A DNA stretch of 15,262 nucleotides, from assembly GCA_023413645.1 (NCBI GenBank), contig JAEZPN010000084.1:1-15262 (forward strand). Direction: 5' to 3'. The notes under the pieces were generated by a model. That model saw only the letters and a list, made by a program, of their open reading frames with translations, had not been told where the DNA came from and did not search any database. A program made the translations under genes and the position numbers. Of this stretch, positions 1-7,599 are shown piece after piece (positions within the stretch are counted from its first letter, which is position 1; each line of letters begins with the position of its first letter). This DNA comes from Bacteroidota bacterium (GTDB taxonomy: Bacteria > Bacteroidota > Bacteroidia > Bacteroidales > Rikenellaceae).

Positions 1-316
1 CCTTAGCCTGGAACAATGCAGAAGACAATGTTACGATAGCCATCAAGAGACCTGCGCCGAAGATAGCCATACCTGTAATGCCAGTCATATCATCAGCAAT
101 GTAGTCCTTAATCATAAAGAAGCCTACGAAGCCGTAGAGACCCTGTGAACCAGGAAGCGCCGAGAGGATCATGTAGCTACCGAATGCGCCTGCGTTCTTC
201 TTCATAGCGCCTACAGATGCCATACCGCAACGTGCAGTTGCAACTGCAGATGCCAAACCTGATACACCTACCATAAGGGCAACGCCCAAATAAGCAAAAA
301 TCAATGCTGTACTCAT
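1..316 (-). CDS. atpK: V/A-type ATPase subunit K (membrane-ring proteolipid), 3' end outside window
   Basis: The reverse complement from 316 reads an open frame of 105 codons (starting MSTALIFAYLGVALMVG) that runs off the left edge. It encodes the hydrophobic proteolipid that forms the rotating ion-carrying ring in the membrane. Helix 1 (about residues 5-27) and helix 2 (about 46-69) make the first hairpin, with the family motif LPGSQGLYGF at 54-63; a third helix covers about 80-103. Measured against Enterococcus hirae NtpK, the Na+ ligands L61, T64, Q65 and Q110 correspond without gaps to L54, S57, Q58 and Q103. The essential Glu would fall near residue 132, outside the window. It is the last visible gene of the ATPase operon, 41 bp after atpI. 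The start is the first ATG, followed directly by the hydrophobic helix. The family assignment is secure; ion specificity is inferred. Confidence 0.93.
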   Translation of the reverse strand, partial: MSTALIFAYLGVALMVGVSGLASAVATARCGMASVGAMKKNAGAFGSYMILSALPGSQGLYGFVGFFMIKDYIADDMTGITGMAIFGAGLLMAIVTLSSALFQAK

Positions 317-357
317 AATTGTTTAAGTTTTAATTTGTTAATTATTATTTGTTATTC
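317..357 (-). promoter_or_regulatory. AT-rich translational leader between atpI and atpK
   Basis: This 41-bp gap has only 5 G/C bases (88% AT), and on the coding strand it contains two copies of AACAAAT. It is by far the longest gap in the operon, where other junctions range from a 4-bp overlap to 14 bp. I see no Bacteroidota -7 box and no terminator hairpin in it. AT-rich, unstructured leaders favour translation in Bacteroidota, and the ring subunit is needed in about ten copies, so a translation-enhancing role is a reasonable inference. Confidence 0.45.
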
Positions 358-2208
358 TTATTCGTTAATCTTGCGAATGGGGTCGAATGAGCGCTGACTC
401 ATCTCGAAACCTGCATTCTTATAGAACTCGACAAATGTCAAACGCATGGGGTGTACGAATGACGAGATTGCCGACATAAAGAGGTTGATGGCGTGACCGA
501 TAATCAAGATTATGGCCGCAGCGATAACGGGACCGATATACGCAGTCCAAGAAGCATCAGCAGCGATACCGTCAAGACCAGAGAGACCCTTTGCCAATGA
601 GTTAAACACCTGTGCCAACACGCCACCCGACAAACCGATGGCGAAGAGACGGATGTAGCTCAACACATCGCTCAACAAGCCAGTAATGTTGTTGTAGGCA
701 TCCCACAAGCCAGCGCCAATATTAATAATGGGGTTACGCTTAACGTTGTTAAGCACCAACATCAACAAGGCACCGACACCCATCAAGCCGTAGAACACGG
801 GCGATGAGGTGGTGAAACCAGGAATCTCAAAGCCCATCATAGGCAAGCCTGCTGCAGCGACACCCGTAAGGAGGATGATGAACCATCCCAAAGTGCCGAA
901 CGACGAGGTGATGCCAAAGAGCTTAGCCTTCATCCACACGTTGATAGCCAAACCTACCAAAATCTGGAAGATACCGAGAGCCAATGCCCAACTGAAGAAC
1001 TGACCCTGGAAATCCAAGAGCGCATCCTTATGGATAGGCAAGTAGTCCGAAATAGTCAAACCAAAGAACGAGTTTGCGTAGAAGCCGAAGAGCACGGTTG
1101 CCGTAGCACATACTATAGACAAGCCCGCAGCCTGACGCATACCCTTACCGCCCTTAAACAAGAGGTACAAGCCCACCATGAGGAGTACCAAGCCATAGCC
1201 TGCATCGCACAAGCAGATAGCGAAGAAGAGCATGTAGAAGACACCGAAGATGCCCGTGAGGTCCATTGTGCCGTACTTTGGAAGTGCGTACATCGAACCG
1301 ATAAGCTCAAACAAGCGTGCAAACTTATTGTTCTTAAGCTTTACGGGAGCGTCATCCTCCATCGTAGCGTCGCGGCGCTCAAAGACGAGATAGGGGTACT
1401 CCTTTAAGAGGGCATCTACCCTATCCGCTGTCTCGGCCTCAGCCCAACCCTCCAAGAGGATAAGCGAGCCGTCAGCCTCGCGCTGCGCTGTAGCACCAAC
1501 CTTCAAGCCCTGCAACTGCTCCTTGAGCTTGCCGCACTCCGAAGCGATAAGCTGTGTTGAGAGTGCCGCACGTGAGAATACCTCATTGAGGGCCTCGTCA
1601 CGGGCAACCAACTCATCAGCCTTAGCACGGAGCTGTGCGCTGTCCATATCGGGGAGGCGTACCTCCTGACCATCGACAACATACTGCACATCGTCAGTAG
1701 TCACAACAGCGAAGCATACACCCGACTGAGTGCGAGCAATCTCCGCAACGGTAACGCCCTCAGTAGCCTCAGCCACGAAGCGGTCATAAGCCGCAGCCTG
1801 AGCCGTAAAGAGGCGAACATTTACACCACGACTTGCAAGGCGGTCGATATCCTTCACAGAGAAGTTACCCCATGGGGCAACATCGTCAGCGAGCTTACGA
1901 AGACGTGCCTCCTCCTGCTGGAACTGCTGGCGGTCCTCCTTAGCAGCATTGTAGCACTCGTAAGCCTCCTCACCCGAAGCGTAAGGCATAGCGTTAGCGT
2001 TAAACGCCTTAGACTTAGCAAACGCCGAGAGGAACTCAACAGCCTTTGTGCGTGCCTCAATCTCGAAGAGTACCGAGCGGTCAGCCTCCGAAGGCTCCCA
2101 GCCTGTGGTGGTGATATCCACCAAACCAAGCTCGCGAAGTGTCTCGACAAAGCGCTCCTGCTCACCAGCATAGAGCACAATGTCATAGCGTATCATCTTA
2201 CTGATCAT
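358..2208 (-). CDS. atpI: V/A-type ATPase subunit I (membrane stator, a-subunit homologue)
   Basis: This 616-residue protein is the static membrane subunit that provides the ion half-channels beside the K ring. The N-terminal half (about 1-300) is soluble and helical, as expected for the arm that contacts the peripheral stalk. From about residue 318 there are roughly seven to eight membrane helices. The critical helix carries SYIRLFAIGLSGG (517-529), whose R520 matches the essential arginine of yeast Vph1 (Arg735). The final conserved block, GHAINLF to FVHPMRLTFVEFYKNAGF (571-601), is diagnostic of the family. Length is normal. The start at 2208 overlaps the atpD stop (ATGA) and has GGAGGAG eight bases upstream. 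A second Met at residue 5 is possible but lacks that spacing. Confidence 0.95.
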   Translation of the reverse strand: MISKMIRYDIVLYAGEQERFVETLRELGLVDITTTGWEPSEADRSVLFEIEARTKAVEFLSAFAKSKAFNANAMPYASGEEAYECYNAAKEDRQQFQQEEARLRKLADDVAPWGNFSVKDIDRLASRGVNVRLFTAQAAAYDRFVAEATEGVTVAEIARTQSGVCFAVVTTDDVQYVVDGQEVRLPDMDSAQLRAKADELVARDEALNEVFSRAALSTQLIASECGKLKEQLQGLKVGATAQREADGSLILLEGWAEAETADRVDALLKEYPYLVFERRDATMEDDAPVKLKNNKFARLFELIGSMYALPKYGTMDLTGIFGVFYMLFFAICLCDAGYGLVLLMVGLYLLFKGGKGMRQAAGLSIVCATATVLFGFYANSFFGLTISDYLPIHKDALLDFQGQFFSWALALGIFQILVGLAINVWMKAKLFGITSSFGTLGWFIILLTGVAAAGLPMMGFEIPGFTTSSPVFYGLMGVGALLMLVLNNVKRNPIINIGAGLWDAYNNITGLLSDVLSYIRLFAIGLSGGVLAQVFNSLAKGLSGLDGIAADASWTAYIGPVIAAAIILIIGHAINLFMSAISSFVHPMRLTFVEFYKNAGFEMSQRSFDPIRKINE

Positions 2209-2223
2209 GCGTTAGGCTCCTCC
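2205..2223 (-). promoter_or_regulatory. atpD/atpI stop-start overlap with Shine-Dalgarno sequence
   Basis: The atpD stop and the atpI start share ATGA at 2208-2205. On the coding strand GGAGGAG (2223-2217) lies 8 bases before the atpI ATG, which supports the start chosen and suggests translational coupling of D and I. The same bases encode two of atpD's last glutamates, so the match could be partly incidental. It stands out because most other starts in this window have only AT-rich leaders. Confidence 0.55.
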
Positions 2224-2819
2224 ATAGCCTCGGCTTGCGCCTGACGAGTTTTTACAATCTTCTGTGCCGACTTACTGAGGTTCTCCTCGTCCTCCATAAA
2301 TCGCTTAATCTTACGTATGGCATCCTCATAACCAGGTATCTGCACCTTTTCGTAGAGGTTTACCTTCTGAGTGGTTTTGCGTCGCGCATAGTCCAAGAGC
2401 TCCATCTTGTGCTGGTGTACCTCGAACTCGATACCGAGACAAGACATCTGCTTGAGAACTCTGATACCCTCAGCATACCAAACTGGGGCTGAGAACAAGT
2501 CGTAAGGCTTCTCCTCATAGACAATGTCATTTAATATAGGTATGCGCACGCCCGCAATCTTCTGTGTCGAGAGTTCAACATCGACGATGCGGATTAGGTC
2601 ACAATCAAACTCTCCCCAAAGCTGCACCATATAGTCGTAGGCGGCAATAAGCTCGTCCAACTCCTTACGGAAGGCTAATGCGGAGTCCTTCGCACGCTTA
2701 ACCTCCGAACGCAATGCACTCTCCTTACTCTTAATGGTAGGCAAGGCATTCTTTCGGATTTTGAGCTGCTTGTTCAGCTCACCGAGCGAGGTCTTGTTAT
2801 ACTGAAATTTGATTGCCAT
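2205..2819 (-). CDS. atpD: V/A-type ATPase subunit D (central rotor shaft)
   Basis: This 204-residue protein matches subunit D, the coiled-coil axle that rotates inside the A3B3 head. The N-terminus (MAIKFQYNKTSLGELNKQLK) has the family's start followed by a long charged helix to about residue 65. A second long helix near the C-terminus (about 150-195) pairs with it to form the shaft. The central part (about 65-145) is the less conserved globular domain. Length is typical. The gene begins 9 bp after the atpB stop and overlaps the atpI start by 4 bp, so it is part of one transcript. No separate atpF gene, whose product normally sits at the base of this shaft, lies among the visible genes. Confidence 0.94.
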   Translation of the reverse strand: MAIKFQYNKTSLGELNKQLKIRKNALPTIKSKESALRSEVKRAKDSALAFRKELDELIAAYDYMVQLWGEFDCDLIRIVDVELSTQKIAGVRIPILNDIVYEEKPYDLFSAPVWYAEGIRVLKQMSCLGIEFEVHQHKMELLDYARRKTTQKVNLYEKVQIPGYEDAIRKIKRFMEDEENLSKSAQKIVKTRQAQAEAMEEPNA

Positions 2820-2828
2820 AAGCTATTG

Positions 2829-4148
2829 TTATGCTTTCCAATATTTATCTGAGAGCTCCTGCTTGATGCTTACCTCACCCTTGTTGAAGTACTTAGCGAA
2901 GAGTGTCCAAGCGGTGTCAAGCATCTGCTCGATCTCGATGTTTACGTCGATAGAGAGCAACTTCTCAGAGTAGTCATGAGCAAACTTCAATGCACGCTCG
3001 TCGTAGTCTGAGAGGTCGAAACCGTTCTCCAACTTTGTCTTAGCGTTAGCAGCATCGGCATACAAACGTACGCAGGCGTTCATAACCTGTGGGTGATCCT
3101 CACGTGTCTTCTTACCGATTACCAACTGCTTCAAACATGACAACGAACGGAATGGGTCAACGATAACCTTACCAGTGTCGGTGTCGTTACGCAAGAAGAG
3201 CTGACCCTCGGTGATGTAACCAGTGTTATCAGGAATAGCGTGAGTAATATCGCCACCAGAGAGGGTTGTAACGGCGATAATGGTGATTGAACCACCGTTA
3301 GGCAACTGTACGGCCTTCTCGTAGATCTTTGCCAAGTCTGAGTAGAGTGAACCAGGCATAGAGTCCTTTGAAGGGATCTGGTCCATACGGTTCGAAACGA
3401 TAGCCAAAGCATCGGCGTAGAGTGTCATATCTGTCAACAATACCAACACCTTCTCGCCCTTATCTACTGCGAAGTACTCGGCAGCTGTCAATGCCATATC
3501 GGGCACCAAAAGACGCTCAACGGGAGGGTTATCTGTAGTGTTCACGAACGACACGATACGGTCCAACGCACCTGCGTTCTCGAAGACGTGCTTGAAGTAG
3601 AGGAAGTCGTCGTTGGTAAGACCCATACCACCCAAGATAATCTTATCGGCCTTTGCACGGAGTGCTACGTTCGCCATAACGGCGTTGTAGGGCTGATCGG
3701 GGTCAGCGAAGAATGGAATCTTCTGACCTGATACGATGGTGTTGTTAAGGTCGATACCTGCGATACCTGTAGCGATAAGCTCCGAAGGCTGGATACGACG
3801 GAAGGGGTTCACTGTAGGACCACCAATCTCGCGTGCCTCACCCTCAATCTGCTCACCACCCTCAAGTGGCTCACCATATGCGTTGAAGAAACGACCCGCC
3901 AAAGCGTCTGATACGCGCAATACGGGGGGCTCACCGTGGAATACTACCTCAGAGTTTGTTGCAAGACCCTCGGTACCTGCAAACACCTGAAGCGTAACCT
4001 TGTCGCCCATAATCTTTACCACCTGTGCAAGACGACCACCTACAGTAGCAAGCTCGTCGTTACCTACGCCTGTAGCACGAAGCGTAATGGTAGCCTTGGT
4101 GATATTGTCAATCTTTGTATATACTTTCTGAAATGCTCGTGTTGTCAT
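2829..4148 (-). CDS. atpB: V/A-type ATPase subunit B (non-catalytic head subunit)
   Basis: This 439-residue subunit alternates with subunit A in the hexameric head and forms the non-catalytic nucleotide site. It has the beta-barrel N-terminus (about 1-75), a central RecA-like domain, and a C-terminal helical domain from about residue 345. At the P-loop position the sequence is SGQKIPFFADP (140-150), without GKT, as expected for the non-catalytic B chain. GYITEGQLFLR (310-320) is the conserved block that precedes the interface with A. DMTLYADAL (240-248) and DQIPSKDSMPGSLYSDLAKIYE (256-277) are typical of B chains. The gene starts 8 bp after atpA stops. Confidence 0.96.
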   Translation of the reverse strand: MTTRAFQKVYTKIDNITKATITLRATGVGNDELATVGGRLAQVVKIMGDKVTLQVFAGTEGLATNSEVVFHGEPPVLRVSDALAGRFFNAYGEPLEGGEQIEGEAREIGGPTVNPFRRIQPSELIATGIAGIDLNNTIVSGQKIPFFADPDQPYNAVMANVALRAKADKIILGGMGLTNDDFLYFKHVFENAGALDRIVSFVNTTDNPPVERLLVPDMALTAAEYFAVDKGEKVLVLLTDMTLYADALAIVSNRMDQIPSKDSMPGSLYSDLAKIYEKAVQLPNGGSITIIAVTTLSGGDITHAIPDNTGYITEGQLFLRNDTDTGKVIVDPFRSLSCLKQLVIGKKTREDHPQVMNACVRLYADAANAKTKLENGFDLSDYDERALKFAHDYSEKLLSIDVNIEIEQMLDTAWTLFAKYFNKGEVSIKQELSDKYWKA

Positions 4149-4156
4149 AGCTTCTC

Positions 4157-5914
4157 TTATTTTGCAAGTTTCTCATTTACGAGGTTCTCAATCTTGAGCT
4201 TGAAGCCGTCAAACTGCTCAGACTTCCACTCAGAGTAGTTCATCTGACGGAACAAGTAGATAAGCTCCTTGAAGAACTTAGAACACTCCTCGAAGTCTGC
4301 CAAGTCGAACGATTTGCGGCAGATGCCGAGTACCATGTTGTACATCATCTTCTGACGCTCAATATGACAGTTAGCATCGATAGAGTCGAAGGCATCCTGC
4401 TGCAAGATTACTGAGTCGAGCAACTCGCTCTTCCAGAAACGCTCGTGGTACTCAACGGGTACACCGTCATCACCCAAGATGTTAATCTGGTCGTTTGCCT
4501 CCTTACCACGCTGTACGATAGTCTTACCCTCGTATACAGCATCTACCCAGTTCTTCTCGATGTGCTCATCCAAGTACTCGCGTACCTCGGGATACTCCAA
4601 ATACTTAGAGTATGAATCGAGTGGATCGATAGCGGGATAGCGCTTAGAGTCGGCACGGCTCTGTGACAAAGCATAGAAGCAACGTGCAGCCTTCTTTGTT
4701 GACTCGGTAACAGGCTCCTTAAGGTTACCACCCGCAGGTGATACGGTACCGAGGAATGTTACAGAACCAGTAGCGCCATTGTTAAGCTTCACGAGACCTG
4801 CGCGAGCGTAGAAGTTAGATATAACAGCAGAGAGGTCCATTGGGAAGGCATCCTGACCAGGAAGCTCCTCCAAACGGTTAGACATCTCACGGAGTGCCTC
4901 TGCCCAACGTGATGTAGAGTCCGCCATTACCAAAACCTTCAAGCCCATTGAGCGGTAGTACTCACCAATGGTCATACCTGTATATACTGACGCCTCACGC
5001 GCAGCAACGGGCATGTTCGATGTGTTACAGATAATAATGGTACGCTCCATAAGTTTGTGGCCTGTACGTGGGTCAACCAACTCGGGGAACTCAGCGAAGA
5101 TCTCCACAACCTCGTTAGCACGCTCACCGCACGCCACGATGATGATGACATCAGCCTCAGCCTGCTTAGAGATAGCGTGCTGAAGCACGGTCTTACCAGC
5201 ACCGAAGGGACCAGGGATAAAGCCTGTACCACCCTCAGCCAATGGGTTGAATGTGTCGATAGCACGAACACCTGTCTCCATCACGCGTGAAGGACGGGGC
5301 TTCTCAGTGAAGCAGCGGATAGCCTGCTTCACGGGCCACTTCTGAACCATTGTGATGTTGTACTCGTTGCCATCAGCATCTGTAACCACTGCGATAGTAT
5401 CAGTAACCTTATACTCGCCAGCAGCAACAACGCTCTTTACTGTATATGCGCCCTGCATTACGAAGGGAACCATGATCTTGTGCATCACCCACTGCTCCTT
5501 AACCTCACCGAGCCAGTCACCAGCAGTAACCTTGTCACCAGCCTTTGCAAGGGGCTTGAAGTCCCACTTAGCATCGAAGTCGATAGGGTCAGTAATAGAA
5601 CCACGGTTGATGAACAAGCCGTCCATCTTCTCCAAGTCGTTCTGCAAACCGTCGTAGTTACGCGACAAAATACCGGGAGCAAGTGTAGCCTCGAGCATGT
5701 GACCCTCGAACTCCACCTTGTCACCAATCTTCAAACCGCGTGTACTATCGTAAACCTGGACATAGGCCTCGTCGCCTATGACCTTGATGACCTCAGCCAT
5801 CATGCGGACATCACCGCAATATACATGGCATATCTCATTCTGACCCACCGGACCGTCAACCTTGGCGATAACGATGTTCGAGATAATACCGTTTACACGT
5901 CCTAATGTTTTCAT
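4157..5914 (-). CDS. atpA: V/A-type ATPase subunit A (catalytic head subunit)
   Basis: This 585-residue protein is the ATP-hydrolysing or synthesising subunit. Residues 1-75 form the beta-barrel, and about 110-190 hold the extra bulge domain that separates V/A-type A chains from F-type beta chains. The Walker A motif GPFGAGKT is at 235-242. The catalytic glutamate lies in GER (263-265), and ADSTSRW (331-337) and RLEELPGQDAFPMDLS (347-362) follow. The wording of this last block resembles the chlamydial and spirochaete branch more than the archaeal one. The C-terminal helical domain starts near 450. Length and motifs are intact. The gene begins 14 bp after the DUF2764 stop, with an AT-rich leader and no clear Shine-Dalgarno sequence. 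Confidence 0.97.
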   Translation of the reverse strand: MKTLGRVNGIISNIVIAKVDGPVGQNEICHVYCGDVRMMAEVIKVIGDEAYVQVYDSTRGLKIGDKVEFEGHMLEATLAPGILSRNYDGLQNDLEKMDGLFINRGSITDPIDFDAKWDFKPLAKAGDKVTAGDWLGEVKEQWVMHKIMVPFVMQGAYTVKSVVAAGEYKVTDTIAVVTDADGNEYNITMVQKWPVKQAIRCFTEKPRPSRVMETGVRAIDTFNPLAEGGTGFIPGPFGAGKTVLQHAISKQAEADVIIIVACGERANEVVEIFAEFPELVDPRTGHKLMERTIIICNTSNMPVAAREASVYTGMTIGEYYRSMGLKVLVMADSTSRWAEALREMSNRLEELPGQDAFPMDLSAVISNFYARAGLVKLNNGATGSVTFLGTVSPAGGNLKEPVTESTKKAARCFYALSQSRADSKRYPAIDPLDSYSKYLEYPEVREYLDEHIEKNWVDAVYEGKTIVQRGKEANDQINILGDDGVPVEYHERFWKSELLDSVILQQDAFDSIDANCHIERQKMMYNMVLGICRKSFDLADFEECSKFFKELIYLFRQMNYSEWKSEQFDGFKLKIENLVNEKLAK

Positions 5915-5928
5915 TCGTTTATGTAGTT

Positions 5929-6771
5929 TTATTGTTTATTCACAAGCTCTTTAGCGTCAAGCTCCTTAATCAAGCGGTTGAGCATCTCGCGACCCACCTC
6001 AGGCAAGAGCAATGTCCAACGTGCTACGATATTAACCTTGACAAGATATGAGAGGATGAAGTTGATGGTGAAGAAATCGAACGATGTCATCGCCTCGGCC
6101 TCAGCCCAGCGAATAGCATCAATCTTACGCTCCTTCTCTACGATATTCTTCTCGTCACTTACAGCCGAGATAACAGAGTCAACATATGGCAACTCGCCAC
6201 GCAAACCGAAGTCTGCAGCTGTCGAGCGCTTAAGCTGCTCTACAATCTCGCCATCACCAACAGTTACATCTGCCACTACACGGCCTGCCTCGCGGGCAGC
6301 AATAGCAGCAGCGATATTACGCAAGTTGCGGTCGAAAGCACCCCACTCCTTAAGGAATGAGCACTTAGACTCTGCCAAATCGCGGTAGTAGGCCTCAAAT
6401 ATTGCACGCTCGAAGCTCACATCGAGAGTAGTCTCCTCGTCACGCTCCTCATCATCCGCCTCGACGTAGAGCTTTACGCACTTAGCAACTGCGGGAGTGA
6501 GCAATGAGTAGTTACGCTCCTCGAGCACCTCTGCGATCTGCTCAGCCGAGAGATTACCAAGCTGGTTGTGACGCTCACGCTTGGCACGACGCGCAATAAT
6601 GTTTTCGCAATCGTAGTAGGCGTACAACATGCGCACAGCCTCACGATCGCTCTTCGTAAGCTCACCGACTATCTCGTCGATAATCTCACGAACATCGAAA
6701 CCTTTGGTATCAGAGTCGAGCGTCCAATCGCGCAACCCGGCAACCAAATAGTAATACTCCGTAGAGAACAT
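5929..6771 (-). CDS. DUF2764 protein of the V/A-ATPase operon, probable subunit C equivalent
   Basis: This 280-residue soluble protein begins FSTEYYYLVAGL, as DUF2764 proteins do. The family is found between atpE and atpA in Bacteroidota, chlamydiae and spirochaetes. No annotated function is certain. The sequence shows features reminiscent of subunit C (the d or AC39 subunit), the funnel that joins the rotor shaft to the membrane ring. REAVRML to YYDCENI (44-58) is followed by LGNLSAEQI (71-79). FERAIFEAYYRDL (120-132) is followed by FDRNLRNI (146-153), then R160 and G163. A final block, FILSYLVKVNIVAR (238-251), leads to a Gly at 260. These resemble the recurring D..N....R....G module of that family. 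No other gene in the cluster could be subunit C. It starts 3 bp after atpE stops. DUF2764 membership is firm; the subunit C role is inferred. Confidence 0.88.
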   Translation of the reverse strand: MFSTEYYYLVAGLRDWTLDSDTKGFDVREIIDEIVGELTKSDREAVRMLYAYYDCENIIARRAKRERHNQLGNLSAEQIAEVLEERNYSLLTPAVAKCVKLYVEADDEERDEETTLDVSFERAIFEAYYRDLAESKCSFLKEWGAFDRNLRNIAAAIAAREAGRVVADVTVGDGEIVEQLKRSTAADFGLRGELPYVDSVISAVSDEKNIVEKERKIDAIRWAEAEAMTSFDFFTINFILSYLVKVNIVARWTLLLPEVGREMLNRLIKELDAKELVNKQ

Positions 6772-6774
6772 AGC

Positions 6775-7386
6775 CTACTTATAGAGCATGTTAGACACCT
6801 TCTCGCGTAGATACTCCTTCAAAAGGGCATCGAAGCTCTCATCAGTGAATGAGATGTAGTAGCCACCATCCTTCTCGCCAAGCTTGAAGCCTGTCTTAAC
6901 ATCCTTTGAGTAGCCAACCTCTACACCTGCCTTGAGAAGCTCCGTAGCGCTCTTCTGCATTGCAGCATCCAACTCAGCACGCTTCTCCTCGGGCAACAAA
7001 GCCTTGAGTGAAACATCTGCAGTGTTAGCATTCCAGTTCTGAGCCACAGCCAAGAGCATATCCTTTACGAATGCAGCATCCATAGTCGCAGCCTTAACAG
7101 CCTCGCCAGTAGACTTCATAATAACGGCCTCAGCAAGCTCAGTCTTAATCTTTGACACAGCCTGACGACCTGCGAGAGTAATCTCGGTCATAGCGTTCTT
7201 TGCTACATCCTCAGCGCGCAACTCTGCTGCCTTGTTGATAGCCTCAGCCTCAGCGTGAGCATCAGCCAAGATTTTTGCAGCCTGCTCCTTTGCCTCAGCT
7301 ACAAGACGCTCAGCCTCCGAACGACCCTTCTCCAAGCCATCGTTGTAGAGCTTTTGTGTAAGCTCCTGAAGTTTGTTGTTCTCCAT
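6775..7386 (-). CDS. atpE: V/A-type ATPase subunit E (peripheral stalk)
   Basis: This 203-residue protein is the first gene of the ATPase operon. Residues about 1-90 form an Ala/Glu/Lys-rich helix (for example AEAKEQAAKILADAHAEAEA, 30-49), the stalk helix that normally pairs with subunit G/H. The C-terminal part (about 100-203) is the globular head-binding domain and ends with SFDALLKEYLREKVSNMLYK, as expected for E chains. No G/H partner is encoded in the visible operon, so the stalk either uses E alone or a partner encoded elsewhere. The start follows an AT-rich leader of about 80 bases downstream of the promoter at 7473-7503. The gene name follows the V-type convention and is unrelated to E. 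coli atpE. Confidence 0.9.
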   Translation of the reverse strand: MENNKLQELTQKLYNDGLEKGRSEAERLVAEAKEQAAKILADAHAEAEAINKAAELRAEDVAKNAMTEITLAGRQAVSKIKTELAEAVIMKSTGEAVKAATMDAAFVKDMLLAVAQNWNANTADVSLKALLPEEKRAELDAAMQKSATELLKAGVEVGYSKDVKTGFKLGEKDGGYYISFTDESFDALLKEYLREKVSNMLYK

Positions 7387-7439
7387 AGTTTATACGTTTT
7401 AAGTTTTATATAATTTTATACTTTTTGTCTGTGTACAAC

Positions 7440-7464
7440 TTAGCGACAATACCATCCTCGCTAA
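7440..7464 (-). promoter_or_regulatory. Stem-loop at the start of the ATPase operon leader
   Basis: On the transcribed strand TTAGCGA (7464-7458) and TCGCTAA (7446-7440) form a perfect 7-bp inverted repeat around an 11-base loop. It lies directly downstream of the -7 box at 7473-7480, so it would be at or within a few bases of the mRNA 5' end. It could be a 5' stabilising hairpin or an operator for a dimeric regulator. The sequence alone cannot tell these apart. Confidence 0.45.
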
Positions 7465-7472
7465 AAATCTCA

Positions 7473-7503
7473 CAAATATATATTATATTTTTCGAAACTC
7501 AAG
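7473..7503 (-). promoter_or_regulatory. Bacteroidota-type promoter of the ATPase operon
   Basis: On the minus strand the -7 box is TATATTTG (7480-7473), an exact match to TAnnTTTG. A -33 box CTTG (7503-7500) is separated from it by 19 bases. Transcription should start near 7466, giving a leader of about 80 bases before atpE. It is divergent from the ROK gene promoter and does not overlap it. Confidence 0.65.
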
Positions 7504-7561
7504 CATTTAACACCAACTTTTTATTGGTAATTTATGCACATTTTATCAATATTTAGAAATA

Positions 7562-7593
7562 ATTGCACAATTCGAAATAAATTCCTACCTTTG
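7562..7593 (+). promoter_or_regulatory. Bacteroidota-type promoter of the ROK gene
   Basis: The -7 box TACCTTTG (7586-7593) is a perfect consensus. ATTG at 7562-7565 provides the -33 TTG with a 20-base spacer. The box ends only 6 bases before the ATG at 7600, which decides the start codon and predicts a leaderless or nearly leaderless mRNA. Confidence 0.7.
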
Positions 7594-7599
7594 CCTATT

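Noticed and set aside
1030..1407. Long plus-strand open frame of 125 codons opposite atpI
   Set aside because: It is antisense to the membrane domain of atpI, has no start signals, and its low-complexity protein matches nothing I know.
7534..7599. Upstream in-frame ATG adding 22 residues to the ROK protein
   Set aside because: The stretch contains the -33 and -7 promoter boxes, and the conserved domain begins just after the ATG at 7600.
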